A stretch of 64,000 nucleotides of DNA from Shewanella japonica (GTDB lineage Bacteria > Pseudomonadota > Gammaproteobacteria > Enterobacterales > Shewanellaceae): assembly GCF_002075795.1 (NCBI RefSeq), contig NZ_CP020472.1, positions 231,001 through 295,000 of the forward strand. Direction: 5' to 3'. The notes beneath the pieces were generated by a model. It made no database searches and was not told where the DNA came from. It saw only the letters and a program-made list of their open reading frames with translations. The number at the start of each line of letters is the position of its first letter. Positions within the stretch are counted from its first letter, which is position 1. Below are positions 1 to 8,866 of the stretch, one piece after another. The position numbers were made by a program, and so were the translations under genes.

Positions 1-178
1 TCATGATTCCAAATACCACAACACCAATAGCACAACAGATATAAAGAATGATCATATGGAGGTCGTAAACCTTACCACTGATCTCTGTTACCCCTTGGGT
101 CATGTTAAGCGGCATATCAGCCGCTGCAAGTGGCACTGCAAAAAACAGCACCATTAATCCATACAACAATCGCTTCAC
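1..178 (-). CDS. coxB: Cytochrome c oxidase subunit II, N-terminal part (cut by window edge)
   Basis: Only the first 59 codons are in the window; the gene runs off the left edge. The visible peptide starts with a signal-like stretch (KRLLYGLMVLFFAVPLAAA), continues with NMTQGVTEISGKVYDLHM, then enters a hydrophobic helix (IILYICCAIGVVVFGIM). The motif between signal and first helix is what I recall for subunit II of Shewanella/Vibrio aa3-type oxidases, where the protein carries the CuA site further downstream. The start is GTG at 176-178, with AGGAG seven bases upstream. In related genomes the cox operon lies next to sulA-lexA, which fits this position. The CuA domain is outside the window, so the call rests on the N-terminus and context. 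Confidence 0.8.
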   Translation of the reverse strand, partial: MKRLLYGLMVLFFAVPLAAADMPLNMTQGVTEISGKVYDLHMIILYICCAIGVVVFGIM

Positions 179-526
179 AAGACTACTCCTCTGCCAATTG
201 CGATTTGCAATAACAACAAGGAAAAGTCACACAGTAATACTCTGCTCTATGCAAACTTTTCTATTCCCGAAAAAGTTTGATCACTTCAAAGTACACGGTG
301 GCAGTGAGTATTAATACTCGATTATTCTATTGGGTTTTGGTGGCCACACTTGTACCTAATACTGAACTTTTCAATTCTTAAATTGACGCTTTTTATTCAA
401 GGCTTTCTATACCGCATGGTACCAGCACAATCTTTACAGCGTTTTATCACTTATGTTCATTTTTACCACTAAGAGAGGTCAATAAATGTTACTCCCTTGT
501 TAACTACATTACTTGGAGATTAAATA

Positions 527-540
527 TTGATCAAGATCAC
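527..540. promoter_or_regulatory. Possible FNR/EtrA site upstream of the cox operon
   Basis: TTGAT-CAAG-ATCAC has one mismatch from the FNR consensus TTGAT-N4-ATCAA. It lies about 350 bases upstream of the oxidase start, which is far for a direct repressor site. Oxygen-responsive control of an aerobic oxidase would make sense, but this is a pattern match only. Confidence 0.3.
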
Positions 541-570
541 TTTATCATCTAATTTGCTGAAAAAAGGCGC

Positions 571-606
571 AAAAAAAAGCCCGTCACCGAAATGAAGGGC
601 TTTTTT
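571..606 (-). terminator. Terminator after sulA
   Basis: The arms AAAAAAAGCCC and GGGCTTTTTT flank a loop of about a dozen bases, with T runs on both strands. It lies 13 bases beyond the sulA stop codon, so it most likely ends the lexA-sulA transcript. Confidence 0.75.
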
Positions 607-618
607 AGCAAATAGACT

Positions 619-1125
619 TTAGTGAAATGCAGATAAATTCAATTGGGTTGCAGCCACAGGATTACTGGCGTTTAATTGGTCATCACGTAAGTGAGTATTT
701 ACATCTTCAATAATGACACCTTGCGCTAAGGCGCTTTTAGCGACTAATTGAATGCGACGATTATCACGAGCATCTAATGGGGTTGTCCATGTAATCACTG
801 CGCTGGATGTACCACTTGTGAGTGCTTTTTCCATTGCCCAAAGTGTTTCGACTTCATCTTTAGTGTGAACCAGTAATACACGGTCCATTCTGACATTGGC
901 GTTCGCTAGAATTTGTTTGTAACCAATGTGAGGCGGATTAATCAGTACAATCCATCGCCCTTGTTGACTTAATACGGCTAACTGGCCGCATAGCTGAGTT
1001 AATTCAGTTAACCCTTGGTTAGCTGTTTGTTTGGTTTCGATACCTTGCTTTACTGGCGCAGCTGCTGATGCCATGTCCATCCATAAACCTGGGTGACGTG
1101 GTGCATTACCTATTAATGTGTTCAT
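619..1125 (-). CDS. sulA: SOS cell division inhibitor SulA
   Basis: This is a 168-residue SulA/ImuA-family protein. SulA blocks FtsZ assembly during DNA damage and is removed afterwards by Lon. The central stretch [16 protein letters not shown] and the later [12 protein letters not shown] are the family hallmarks, and the length matches family members. A TTG six bases upstream would also be in frame, but the ATG at 1123-1125 is preferred because TGGAGGT lies five bases in front of it. That ATG overlaps the lexA stop as ATGA, so the two genes are translationally coupled and share the LexA-controlled promoter. The terminator at 571-606 ends the transcript. Confidence 0.9.
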   Translation of the reverse strand: MNTLIGNAPRHPGLWMDMASAAAPVKQGIETKQTANQGLTELTQLCGQLAVLSQQGRWIVLINPPHIGYKQILANANVRMDRVLLVHTKDEVETLWAMEKALTSGTSSAVITWTTPLDARDNRRIQLVAKSALAQGVIIEDVNTHLRDDQLNASNPVAATQLNLSAFH

Positions 1126-1739
1126 AACCAACCTCCATTACGGATAACGCCAACAGCGAGCCCTTCAATCGTAAGGCTTTGGCATGTTAAATCGACTTTT
1201 ATCGGCGAGTACTGCTCGTTTTCTGCATGCAGATAAACAACGTTGCCTTTCTTTTCAAAACGCTTCACGGTGACATCATCATCAACACGGGCAACAACGA
1301 CTTGACCATTTTTAGCTTGCTGCATTTTGTGAACCGCTAATAAGTCGCCTTCAATAATGCCAATATCCTTCATACTGTCGCCACGAACACGTAGTAAGAA
1401 ATTAGCATTGGGTTTAAACATTTCAGGATCAACTTGAAAGTATTGTTCAACATGTTCTAACGCCAAAATTGGTTCACCAGCCGCAACCTGACCAATCAGT
1501 GGTAAGCCTTCTTCGACTTCCTCTTCTTCTTGGACCATACGGATACCGCGAGAGGTACCTGGAATAATTTCAATGCAACCTTTTTTAGCGAGTGCTTTTA
1601 AATGTTCTTCTGCAGCATTAGCACTTTTAAAGCCTAATCTAGTGGCAATTTCTGCACGAGTTGGTGGCATACCTGTCTCGGCAATATTGCATTTAATTAA
1701 TTCTAGAATTTCAGCTTGTCGTGGCGTTAAAGGTCTCAT
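1122..1739 (-). CDS. lexA: LexA SOS repressor
   Basis: 205 residues, full length. The N-terminal winged helix ([15 protein letters not shown]..., recognition helix around residues 28-48) binds SOS boxes. The C-terminal S24 autoprotease has the cleavage bond A87-G88 (VAAGEP), the nucleophile S122 (RGDSM) and the general base K159 (TVKRF). RecA filaments trigger self-cleavage and release the SOS genes. The stop overlaps the sulA start by four bases. Two LexA boxes lie within 45 bases upstream of the start, so the operon represses itself. Confidence 0.97.
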   Translation of the reverse strand: MRPLTPRQAEILELIKCNIAETGMPPTRAEIATRLGFKSANAAEEHLKALAKKGCIEIIPGTSRGIRMVQEEEEVEEGLPLIGQVAAGEPILALEHVEQYFQVDPEMFKPNANFLLRVRGDSMKDIGIIEGDLLAVHKMQQAKNGQVVVARVDDDVTVKRFEKKGNVVYLHAENEQYSPIKVDLTCQSLTIEGLAVGVIRNGGWL

Positions 1740-1747
1740 GTTGATTC

Positions 1748-1763
1748 CTGTTTTTTTATACAG
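1748..1763. promoter_or_regulatory. LexA box 1
   Basis: CTGTTTTTTTATACAG is a perfect CTGT-N8-ACAG SOS box nine bases upstream of the lexA ATG. It overlaps the ribosome binding region. Confidence 0.9.
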
Positions 1764-1766
1764 TGA

Positions 1767-1782
1767 CTGTCATTATATACAG
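1767..1782. promoter_or_regulatory. LexA box 2
   Basis: CTGTCATTATATACAG is a second perfect CTGT-N8-ACAG box, offset 19 bases from box 1. Paired boxes at lexA itself are typical of gammaproteobacteria and give tight autoregulation. Confidence 0.9.
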
Positions 1783-1968
1783 TATCTTTGGTCGCGCAAG
1801 TATTAACCAACATTTTTTGATGATAAAGCAATAGATATGAATTTTTATCGAAGTTTTTAGTTATTTAAAGATAATTAAATCAGTGGTTTATTTTTTTTGT
1901 GGGGCGTCGGTAAATTAGTGTGTTTTATTATTGATGACTCAAGTGAATAAGCCAAAAAGTACTGGATA

Positions 1969-1991
1969 CCGTCTATTTATACAGTACTGTA
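1969..1991. promoter_or_regulatory. Degenerate LexA-like box and palindrome upstream of plsB
   Basis: CCGTCTATTTATACAG (1969-1984) differs from CTGT-N8-ACAG at one base. It overlaps a perfect 12-base palindrome, TACAGTACTGTA (1980-1991). It lies on the plsB side of the lexA/plsB intergenic region. Whether LexA binds here is unknown. Confidence 0.3.
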
Positions 1992-2148
1992 CCTAAATGT
2001 TTTGCTACTTACTAAGTGATTGATACTTGATGTTAGAACCAACAAAACTTGCTACTTAAATGTTAACTAGATTTACCGAGGTTAGTGTAACTGAATGATA
2101 TTCTGGTATCCTATGCGCAATAAATCGTTGTTGATAATGCGAAGACCC

Positions 2149-4569
2149 ATGCTAAAACCAGATTCTATCATTGCTAAATCATTACGTTGGATTCAGAAAT
2201 TAATGGTACACAGTGTTGTTGTGCCTGAAGATCCGTTCGCTGACCTTAACTTAGATCCTGACAAGCCAGTGGTCTATGTGATGAAAACGGAGTCGCTGAG
2301 TGATATTGCTGCCTTACATGAAATGACAGCTAAATATAACTTGCCAAGTCCGTATGAACGGTTAGATGTTGATGGTTTCAATACCCCTAGAATTGTGTGT
2401 GTGGAAGGGCGTAAACCCTTGTTTGGTAAGCGCCATAGTAGCGATAAATTTGTAGCAAACTTTACTAAGTTGCTCGAATTACACCAAAAGAACAAAGAAC
2501 TCGACATCCAGCTTGTTCCTGTAAGCCTATATTGGGGTCGTATCCCTGGTAAAGAAGACGACACCATGACCGCTGCGGTTTTTGAGCGTGAAAACCCAAC
2601 ATGGTTACGTAAATGGTTAATGATTCTATTTTTAGGTCGCCATAACTTCATTCAATTTTCTAATGCCATGTCGCTGCGTTATATGGCTGATGAACACGGC
2701 ACAGATGTCAGTATTGCGCACAAGCTTATCCGTGTGGCTCGTGTGCATTTTCGCCGTCAACGTAAAGTGATGACGGGGCCTCAGCTTCCTAATCGTCAAG
2801 CGATGTTCAATTCGCTGTTAAAGTCAGAATCCATCAAGCGTGCCATTCAAGAAGAAGCCGTTAACAAAAAAATTCCCGAAGAAAAGGCACGTGAAAAAGC
2901 CATTGAGTACCTTGATGAAATCGCAGCAGACTATTCGGATAACTTGATTCGTATTGCTGAGCGTTTCTTAACTTGGCTTTGGAACAAGTTATACAGTGGT
3001 ATTAGCATCAAGAGTGCGGAGCAAGTTCGTAAACTGCATCATGATGGTCATGAAATCGTTTATGTGCCGTGTCATCGAAGCCATATGGATTACTTGTTAC
3101 TGTCATATATTCTTTATTATCAAGGCATGGTTCCACCGCATATTGCGGCAGGGATTAATCTTAACTTTTGGCCGGCAGGTCCAATGTTCCGCCGTGGTGG
3201 TGCCTTCTTTATCCGTCGTAGTTTTAACGGTAATAAGCTTTATACCGCAGTATTCAGAGAGTATTTAGATCAACTATTTGCTAAAGGTTATTCAGTTGAG
3301 TATTTCACTGAGGGTGGTCGTTCACGTACTGGTCGTCTACTTGCTCCTAAAACAGGCATGCTAGCGATGACGGTAAACAGCGTATTGCGTGGTATCGAGC
3401 GTCCTGTGACCTTAGTGCCAGTGTATCTTGGCTACGATCATGTCATGGAAGTGTCGACTTATCATAAAGAATTAAGCGGTAAGAAAAAGCAAAAAGAATC
3501 TGTATGGCAAGTGTTTGGTGCATTGCGTAAGTTGGGTAACTTTGGACAAGGTTACGTTAACTTTGGTGAGCCAATTAACGTGCAGCAGTTCTTAAATCAG
3601 CAGTCGCCTGATTGGCGTGAAGAAGTGGCTAAAGATCCTGAACAAAAACCAACGTGGTTAACGCCTGCGGTTAATCAGTTAGCCAATAAAGTGATGACAA
3701 ACATTAACAGTGCTGCAGCAGCGAGCTCTGTTACGTTAACCAGTATGGTGTTATTAGCCGCTGAACAAAATGCATTAGAGCGCACAGAGCTGGAACGTCA
3801 GCTAGATTTATATCTTAAATTGATGAAAGAAGTGCCTTACACTGATTACACCTCAGTAGCTCAAGGCAGTGCTAGTGAATTAGTTGATCAATGTCTATCA
3901 CTGAAAAAGTTTACTTCGCACACTGATCAAATTGGTGAAATTATTGCGATTGAAGAGTCTTCAGCAATTGCGATGAGCTACTACCGTAATAACATCATCC
4001 ATTTAATGGCAGTTCCTTCGTTAATAGCGAGTTGCTTGGTGCAATACGAAGAGTTTAATCGTCAAAAAATTCATGAAATCGTTAATGACTTCTACCCGCT
4101 ACTCAAAGCTGAGTTGTTTATGGGGATTGAAGACTTACCCGCTTATATTGATAGCGTATTAAACTTATTTGTTGAGCAACAGCTTATTTCGGGTACAGAC
4201 GAGTTTGAACTCAATCAAAGTAATATTACCCAGTTAATGTTATTGTCTGAAACTGTCAGTGAGACATTACAACGTTACGCGATTATCTTTAATTTATTGG
4301 CTTATAAACCGGATATTGAACGTTCAGATCTAGAAAGCGCGAGCCACTTATTAGCTCAGCGTTTAGGTGCTTTACACGGAATTACTGCGCCAGAGTTTTA
4401 TGATAAAAAACTCTACAATAATTTGAGTGTAAAATTAAAAGAATTAGGGCACTTGTCGGGTAATGACAATCAGTTTGCTGTCATCCGAATTCGCGACCAT
4501 GCCAATGGTATGTTGCGTTTATCTGTTCGTAAAACCATAGTAGATAGCGTCACTATGGAACATGGGTAA
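2149..4569 (+). CDS. plsB: Glycerol-3-phosphate 1-O-acyltransferase PlsB
   Basis: PlsB catalyses the first step of phospholipid synthesis, acylating sn-glycerol 3-phosphate at position 1 at the inner membrane. The catalytic HX4D box is clear at H309-R-S-H-M-D314 (806-residue numbering). It is followed by the substrate-binding stretches FFIRRSF and [11 protein letters not shown] and the VPVYLGYD region. An in-frame ATG at 2095 would add 18 residues. The start at 2149 gives [17 protein letters not shown], which matches the family N-terminus and its usual length of about 807. Neither start has a strong Shine-Dalgarno sequence, so the start is not settled. The gene is divergent from lexA and is followed after 11 bases by a transporter gene. 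Confidence 0.96.
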   Translation: MLKPDSIIAKSLRWIQKLMVHSVVVPEDPFADLNLDPDKPVVYVMKTESLSDIAALHEMTAKYNLPSPYERLDVDGFNTPRIVCVEGRKPLFGKRHSSDKFVANFTKLLELHQKNKELDIQLVPVSLYWGRIPGKEDDTMTAAVFERENPTWLRKWLMILFLGRHNFIQFSNAMSLRYMADEHGTDVSIAHKLIRVARVHFRRQRKVMTGPQLPNRQAMFNSLLKSESIKRAIQEEAVNKKIPEEKAREKAIEYLDEIAADYSDNLIRIAERFLTWLWNKLYSGISIKSAEQVRKLHHDGHEIVYVPCHRSHMDYLLLSYILYYQGMVPPHIAAGINLNFWPAGPMFRRGGAFFIRRSFNGNKLYTAVFREYLDQLFAKGYSVEYFTEGGRSRTGRLLAPKTGMLAMTVNSVLRGIERPVTLVPVYLGYDHVMEVSTYHKELSGKKKQKESVWQVFGALRKLGNFGQGYVNFGEPINVQQFLNQQSPDWREEVAKDPEQKPTWLTPAVNQLANKVMTNINSAAAASSVTLTSMVLLAAEQNALERTELERQLDLYLKLMKEVPYTDYTSVAQGSASELVDQCLSLKKFTSHTDQIGEIIAIEESSAIAMSYYRNNIIHLMAVPSLIASCLVQYEEFNRQKIHEIVNDFYPLLKAELFMGIEDLPAYIDSVLNLFVEQQLISGTDEFELNQSNITQLMLLSETVSETLQRYAIIFNLLAYKPDIERSDLESASHLLAQRLGALHGITAPEFYDKKLYNNLSVKLKELGHLSGNDNQFAVIRIRDHANGMLRLSVRKTIVDSVTMEHG

Positions 4570-4580
4570 CCACTAACTTT

Positions 4581-5825
4581 ATGAGTTCAACACAATCACA
4601 ACCGCACAATAAATCATTATTAGGCGGTGCTATGATTATTGCCGGTACCACAGTCGGTGCCGGTATGTTTTCCCTTCCTGTTGTCAGTGCTGGTATGTGG
4701 TTTGGCTATTCCATTGCCATGCTAATCGGTATTTGGTTTTGTATGTTGGTGTCAGGCTTAATGCTACTTGAAACCAACTTACATTTTAAACCTGGCGACA
4801 GTTTCGACACGTTAACCAAAGTGACATTAGGCCAATTCTGGCGGATAGTTAATGGGCTTTCCATTACCTTCGTATTATATATTCTGACTTACGCTTATAT
4901 CAGTGGTGGTGGCTCTATTGTGAACCACACCTTGTCAGGTATGGGCATTCATTTACCACAAAGTATTGCAGGCTTAGTTTTTGCCCTTGTGCTTGCTGCG
5001 ATTGTGATGATTAGCACTAAAGTGGTCGACCGTATTACGACAGTAATGCTTGGCGGGATGATCATTACTTTCTTTTTAGCCGTCGGTAATTTGCTGATTG
5101 ATGTGGAAACCGTGAACTTGTTAGTCCCTGACGGACAGGCGAGTTTTGCTCCATATATTTTAGCTGCCATTCCTTTTGGTCTGACAAGCTTTGGCTATCA
5201 CGGCAATGTGCCAAGCTTAGTCAAGTATTATGGCAAGCAGCCTAATGTGATTATCAAGGCGATTTGTATCGGTACCTTTATCGCGTTAGTGATATACACG
5301 TGCTGGTTAATTGCCACCATGGGCAATATTCCTCGTAGTCATTTTAGCGATATTATCGCTCAAGGTGGGAATATGGGCGTATTGGTTGCGGCATTGTCAG
5401 ATGTGATGTCCAGTGCTTGGCTAAATACCATGTTAACTCTGTTTGCTAATTTGGCCGTTGCGTCATCTTTCTTAGGGGTGACCTTAGGTTTGTTTGATTA
5501 TTTAGCAGACTTATTTGATTTTGATGAGTCGGCTAATGGCCGAATCAAGACCGCTGCAGTGACCTTTATACCGCCAACCATCTTAGGCTTGTTATTCCCA
5601 GATGGTTTTTTGATCGCTATTGGTTTTGCCGCTCTTGCCGCGACAATTTGGGCTGCTATTGTGCCAGCGATGATGGCGTATAAGTCACGTAAAATGTTCC
5701 CTGATGAGAATAGCTTTAGAGTTCCTGGTGGTACGCCGTTAGTGGTTGTAGTGATTCTTTTTGGTGTGCTAACAGCAGCTTGTCACTTATTGGCAATGGC
5801 TGATTTATTACCTGTTTATCGATAA
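4581..5825 (+). CDS. Aromatic amino acid permease (Mtr/TyrP family)
   Basis: 414 residues with about 11 hydrophobic segments. The N-terminus LLGGAMIIAGTTVGAGMFSLPV is the signature of the hydroxy/aromatic amino acid permease (HAAAP) family. IPFGLTSFGYHGNVPSLVKYY is the conserved central segment shared by Mtr (tryptophan) and TyrP (tyrosine). It would import an aromatic amino acid with protons across the inner membrane. Tryptophan and tyrosine cannot be separated by eye. It starts 11 bases after plsB and probably shares its transcript, which ends at the terminator 5849-5876. Confidence 0.88.
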   Translation: MSSTQSQPHNKSLLGGAMIIAGTTVGAGMFSLPVVSAGMWFGYSIAMLIGIWFCMLVSGLMLLETNLHFKPGDSFDTLTKVTLGQFWRIVNGLSITFVLYILTYAYISGGGSIVNHTLSGMGIHLPQSIAGLVFALVLAAIVMISTKVVDRITTVMLGGMIITFFLAVGNLLIDVETVNLLVPDGQASFAPYILAAIPFGLTSFGYHGNVPSLVKYYGKQPNVIIKAICIGTFIALVIYTCWLIATMGNIPRSHFSDIIAQGGNMGVLVAALSDVMSSAWLNTMLTLFANLAVASSFLGVTLGLFDYLADLFDFDESANGRIKTAAVTFIPPTILGLLFPDGFLIAIGFAALAATIWAAIVPAMMAYKSRKMFPDENSFRVPGGTPLVVVVILFGVLTAACHLLAMADLLPVYR

Positions 5826-5848
5826 GTTATACGCAATATCGATAATCT

Positions 5849-5876
5849 AAAAAAGCCCTCTATTGAGGGCTTTTTT
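5849..5876. terminator. Bidirectional terminator between the permease and araC-type genes
   Basis: A perfect 12-base stem (AAAAAAGCCCTC with GAGGGCTTTTTT) with a TATT loop. The T tracts serve both directions. The leftward AraC gene ends inside this hairpin: its TAG is at 5860-5862. Confidence 0.92.
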
Positions 5877-6903
5877 GATGCAATTTTTCAACGTACTGAG
5901 TCGGTGATTGATGATGTAATCGCCTAAAACTTTTACTGAAGCTGCGAACACTGGCATAGCCAAGTAGCTGCGAAATCTCTTTAACCTCTTTGCCTTCAAG
6001 CATATATTTCACTGCTAAATTTCCTAAGATATAGCGCATTAACTCTGTAAAACTAAAGCCATTACGCTGCAATCGTCGCTGTAATTGTTGTTTCGAAAAA
6101 CCACATAATTCCGAAAGGGAATCTAATGTGGGTAAACCATAAAAACGTATGTAATTCACCAGCTCATAAAGCACTTTAGGCGTGTCATGGGGTTGAGGCA
6201 TATTTAAATATGAGTCGAGTTGATTAAGGCTAATACTACTTTTGTTATTGCGCTGAATATGTTGGGAGGTGGATAGCGATGCCAAAAAGTGTTGTTCAGA
6301 GCTAATCAAGGAGTCGACATCAAGCCATATCTCGGTTTGCGGCGCATTCCAGGTCACTTTGGCTCCAAATACTGCTTCGCTCTCCTGTTGATTTATGGCG
6401 GGGCCACTGAGCATCACTTTAATCGGGGTGAAGTCTTTGCCTAAAAAGTGCTTGCAGGTATTTAGCAGTGTTAAGGCTATGCGGAGCGAGTCATGGGATT
6501 TGGCTTTGCCGCTGACATAGTTATTGCGATAGCACCATTTAATAATCTTATTCGACTGAGCACCGTAGTAACTTGCACCTGAATGAAAACAAGCCATGGC
6601 ATAGTTAATGCGCCGAAAGGTAATTGCCAAGTCTGGAGTCGCCAAGAACCAGTTGTTAGGCATATTAAATTGGTTGACGGTTAAGTAGTGTTGGAGCGTC
6701 AACATATAATCTTGAACATTCGATAATTGCTCAATCTTACTCAGCCACATTGATACTTCCGAGTAAGGGATTAATGTCATGGGCTCATTCAACAAGCTTT
6801 GAGGGATCGATAGATCCTTTGCTGTGATGCCATAGTGGGCTTCAACCCCTTTTAGCACGGGTAAAATACAGCAAACTCGAATAAATGAAACTTCAAATGC
6901 CAT
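5860..6903 (-). CDS. AraC-family transcriptional regulator
   Basis: 347 residues. The N-terminal two thirds resemble the arabinose-binding-like domain of the OruR/ArgR-type AraC subfamily (the YGITAKDLSIP and LRIALTLLNTCKHFL regions). The C-terminus has two helix-turn-helix motifs: LDSLSELCGFSKQQLQRRL, then VKEISQLLGYASVRSFSKSF followed by the family end HHQSPTQY. No ligand can be inferred. The nearest divergent unit is the DUF3302/HlyD pair starting at 7064, a candidate target. The stop codon lies within the shared terminator hairpin. Confidence 0.9.
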   Translation of the reverse strand: MAFEVSFIRVCCILPVLKGVEAHYGITAKDLSIPQSLLNEPMTLIPYSEVSMWLSKIEQLSNVQDYMLTLQHYLTVNQFNMPNNWFLATPDLAITFRRINYAMACFHSGASYYGAQSNKIIKWCYRNNYVSGKAKSHDSLRIALTLLNTCKHFLGKDFTPIKVMLSGPAINQQESEAVFGAKVTWNAPQTEIWLDVDSLISSEQHFLASLSTSQHIQRNNKSSISLNQLDSYLNMPQPHDTPKVLYELVNYIRFYGLPTLDSLSELCGFSKQQLQRRLQRNGFSFTELMRYILGNLAVKYMLEGKEVKEISQLLGYASVRSFSKSFRRLHHQSPTQYVEKLHQKSPQ

Positions 6904-7063
6904 GTCAATTTCTCGTTAAGTGCTTGGGATCGGTAGATGATATTTAAGTAACTATATATATCAAAAAACATTGATAATTGATACGTATGGTTACTTTGTG
7001 TTGTGGTTTTGTCGTTTGGGTGCACACTACGCAGCATCTAAGTTAACAAGAGGTGCAATCACT

Positions 7064-7408
7064 ATGAGTTTATTCAGTATGCCATTCGTCGATTCTGGAG
7101 TTGATGTTGCACTTCATGGTGTGGCTTTAGTTGTATTGGTCGGGGCTGTCGCTGCCGCAGGATTCGGTTTTTGGAAAGTTCACGAATTGCCGATTCATAA
7201 AGCTCACAAAGAAAAACATCAACAAATAGGACTGATTACTGCGCTCACATGGATAGGATTTATCTGGCATTGGGTTTGGGTGTTAGCAGTCATGGTCGCG
7301 TTTATTGATAGTGGTAAAGCATTAAGAAGGATCAGAGATATTTGGCGAGAGAATGAACGGGAAGAGCCTGTTACCGCCACTCCAGCAAAAGAGGAGATTA
7401 GCTCATGA
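7064..7408 (+). CDS. DUF3302 membrane protein (YiaW family)
   Basis: 114 residues with two hydrophobic segments (about residues 11-33 and 63-82) and a charged tail. It resembles E. coli YiaW (DUF3302), which is paired with the membrane-fusion protein YiaV. A longer reading frame opens at 6971, but the ATG at 7064 is chosen because AAGAGGTG lies eight bases upstream and the length then fits the family. The stop overlaps the next start as ATGA, so both are translated as a unit. The biochemical function is unknown. Confidence 0.82.
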   Translation: MSLFSMPFVDSGVDVALHGVALVVLVGAVAAAGFGFWKVHELPIHKAHKEKHQQIGLITALTWIGFIWHWVWVLAVMVAFIDSGKALRRIRDIWRENEREEPVTATPAKEEISS

Positions 7409-8628
7409 TTGAAGGTTTAGCAGTTTGGGCGTTGTTTATCTATATTTTACGCTTGGTAGGCATGCCTTGGAACAAAGGCACAAAAGCTTTTTCATACTTA
7501 GGCGGTGCTGGCTGGTTACTGTTTGTATGGGTAGGACTATTAAACTATGCGCCTATGGATATTACAGGTGGCTCTGTTGTGCAATCTCCGCATATTCAAT
7601 TGCGTCCAGCTTCGACACAAATTAAAGGTAATGTAAAAGGTATCTATGTCGAACCTAACCAAAGAGTAACAGCAGGACAATTAATCTACGAGATAGATGA
7701 TGAGCCTTATCAAATAGCGCTGAATAAGGCTAAAGTGCAGCAACAAACAGCTAAGGTTGCATTGTCACTTGCTAAAGAAGATATAGGTATCGCTGAAAAA
7801 GTGTTACACGCTGCGCAGTCTGATGTTGCGATTAATCAAAACCAACTGCATGCGAGTAAAAAAGACTTGGTGTGGAAGCAAACCACCATGAATCGTTATG
7901 TTGAACAAAACAGTAAAGTGGCTGACACCATTACTGAAAGTCAGCTGGATGAGCAACAAACGGCTGTCGATTTAGCGCAAGCGAAAGTGGATTCGTATGT
8001 GACACAAATTGCCAAATCGAATACCCAAGTACAAAAAGCAAAGTTAGATATTCAAAAAGCGCACTTAACAGTAGAAAGCCGTCAGTCTGATTTAGACAGT
8101 GAACTTGAAAATGTGGCTCAGGCGCAATGGAACTTGGACAATACCAAGGTTTTTGCACCTGCAGATGGTTATTTAACGAACTTCATCATGCGTGAAGGGC
8201 AGTATGTGGGGGTTGCACCTCGTATCCAAATGTATACCGATGAAAAGTACGTGCTTATGCGGGTGAATCATCAAGCGATTCGTAATGTGAAAGTTGGCCA
8301 AATGGCAGAGTTTGCTTCAGCAGTATATCCTAGCAAAATTTTCAATGCAGAAGTTGAAGGGATTATTGAAGCAACAGGTGAAGCTCAAGGTAGTTTGTTG
8401 GCTCGTGATGACAATGTTAGACAAACAACGGGGCAGAACATTAATAACAAGCATCACTTTGTGCGCTTAAAGTTACATGAGGCTGAAGGCTTTGATATTC
8501 CAGTAGGCTCTGTTGGCTTAGCATGGGTATCGGCGGCTAAACCTGTTGAGTTCCTCGCATTTTTAGATGTGATACGTGGAATTATTATCAGAATGAAGTC
8601 GCAAATATACTACATCTGGTCAATATAA
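7405..8628 (+). CDS. HlyD-family membrane fusion protein (YiaV/YibH-like)
   Basis: 407 residues. Two N-terminal hydrophobic segments (about 2-20 and 27-45) anchor it. Then comes the lipoyl/biotinyl-like half (IKGNVKGIYVEPNQRVTAGQLIYEIDDEPY), a long alpha-helical hairpin rich in K, Q and A (about 100-235), and the second half (VFAPADGYLTNFIMREGQYV). Such adaptors link an inner membrane transporter to an outer membrane channel. No transporter or channel gene is adjacent; only the DUF3302 partner is. GAGGA precedes the overlapping start. A terminator follows at 8671-8696. Confidence 0.88.
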   Translation: MIEGLAVWALFIYILRLVGMPWNKGTKAFSYLGGAGWLLFVWVGLLNYAPMDITGGSVVQSPHIQLRPASTQIKGNVKGIYVEPNQRVTAGQLIYEIDDEPYQIALNKAKVQQQTAKVALSLAKEDIGIAEKVLHAAQSDVAINQNQLHASKKDLVWKQTTMNRYVEQNSKVADTITESQLDEQQTAVDLAQAKVDSYVTQIAKSNTQVQKAKLDIQKAHLTVESRQSDLDSELENVAQAQWNLDNTKVFAPADGYLTNFIMREGQYVGVAPRIQMYTDEKYVLMRVNHQAIRNVKVGQMAEFASAVYPSKIFNAEVEGIIEATGEAQGSLLARDDNVRQTTGQNINNKHHFVRLKLHEAEGFDIPVGSVGLAWVSAAKPVEFLAFLDVIRGIIIRMKSQIYYIWSI

Positions 8629-8670
8629 CCTCAGCTTATACAACCAAAGTTTGAATGGTATATCGCGTTA

Positions 8671-8699
8671 AAAACGCTCTCGCAAGAGGGCGTTTTTTT
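8671..8699 (+). terminator. Terminator after the HlyD gene
   Basis: AAAACGCTCTC and GAGGGCGTTTT pair through 11 positions (one G-T) around a GCAA tetraloop, followed by a T tract. Confidence 0.9.
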
Positions 8700-8866
8700 A
8701 TGGTGCAAATTAAACTGATTATTCCCTCGACAGGCTAACTAAAACGGTCTTAACTATAGACATGATTTCCAAAATATTTGCAGTGTCAGTTTTAGTCTTG
8801 ATAGTGAATATCAGATAACTTTGCCGTTAATCGCACTGAGCAAATATACATTTCAAGGATAGGTTT

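Larger units (their letters stand above)
179..618. other. Intergenic region: cox promoter side and sulA terminator
   Basis: About 440 bases without a credible gene. It must carry the promoter of the leftward cox operon. At 527-540 the sequence TTGATCAAGATCAC matches the FNR/EtrA pattern TTGAT-N4-ATCAA with one mismatch. At 571-606 there is a hairpin with T tracts that ends the sulA transcript. I see nothing else I can name. Confidence 0.5.

Noticed and set aside
102..314. Rightward 70-codon open frame at the left edge
   Set aside because: Its first part is antisense to the cytochrome oxidase signal peptide; no ribosome site and no recognisable protein.
6852..7037. Leftward 61-codon open frame upstream of the AraC gene
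   Set aside because: It overlaps the AraC start in another frame and lies in promoter DNA; no ribosome site or family match.
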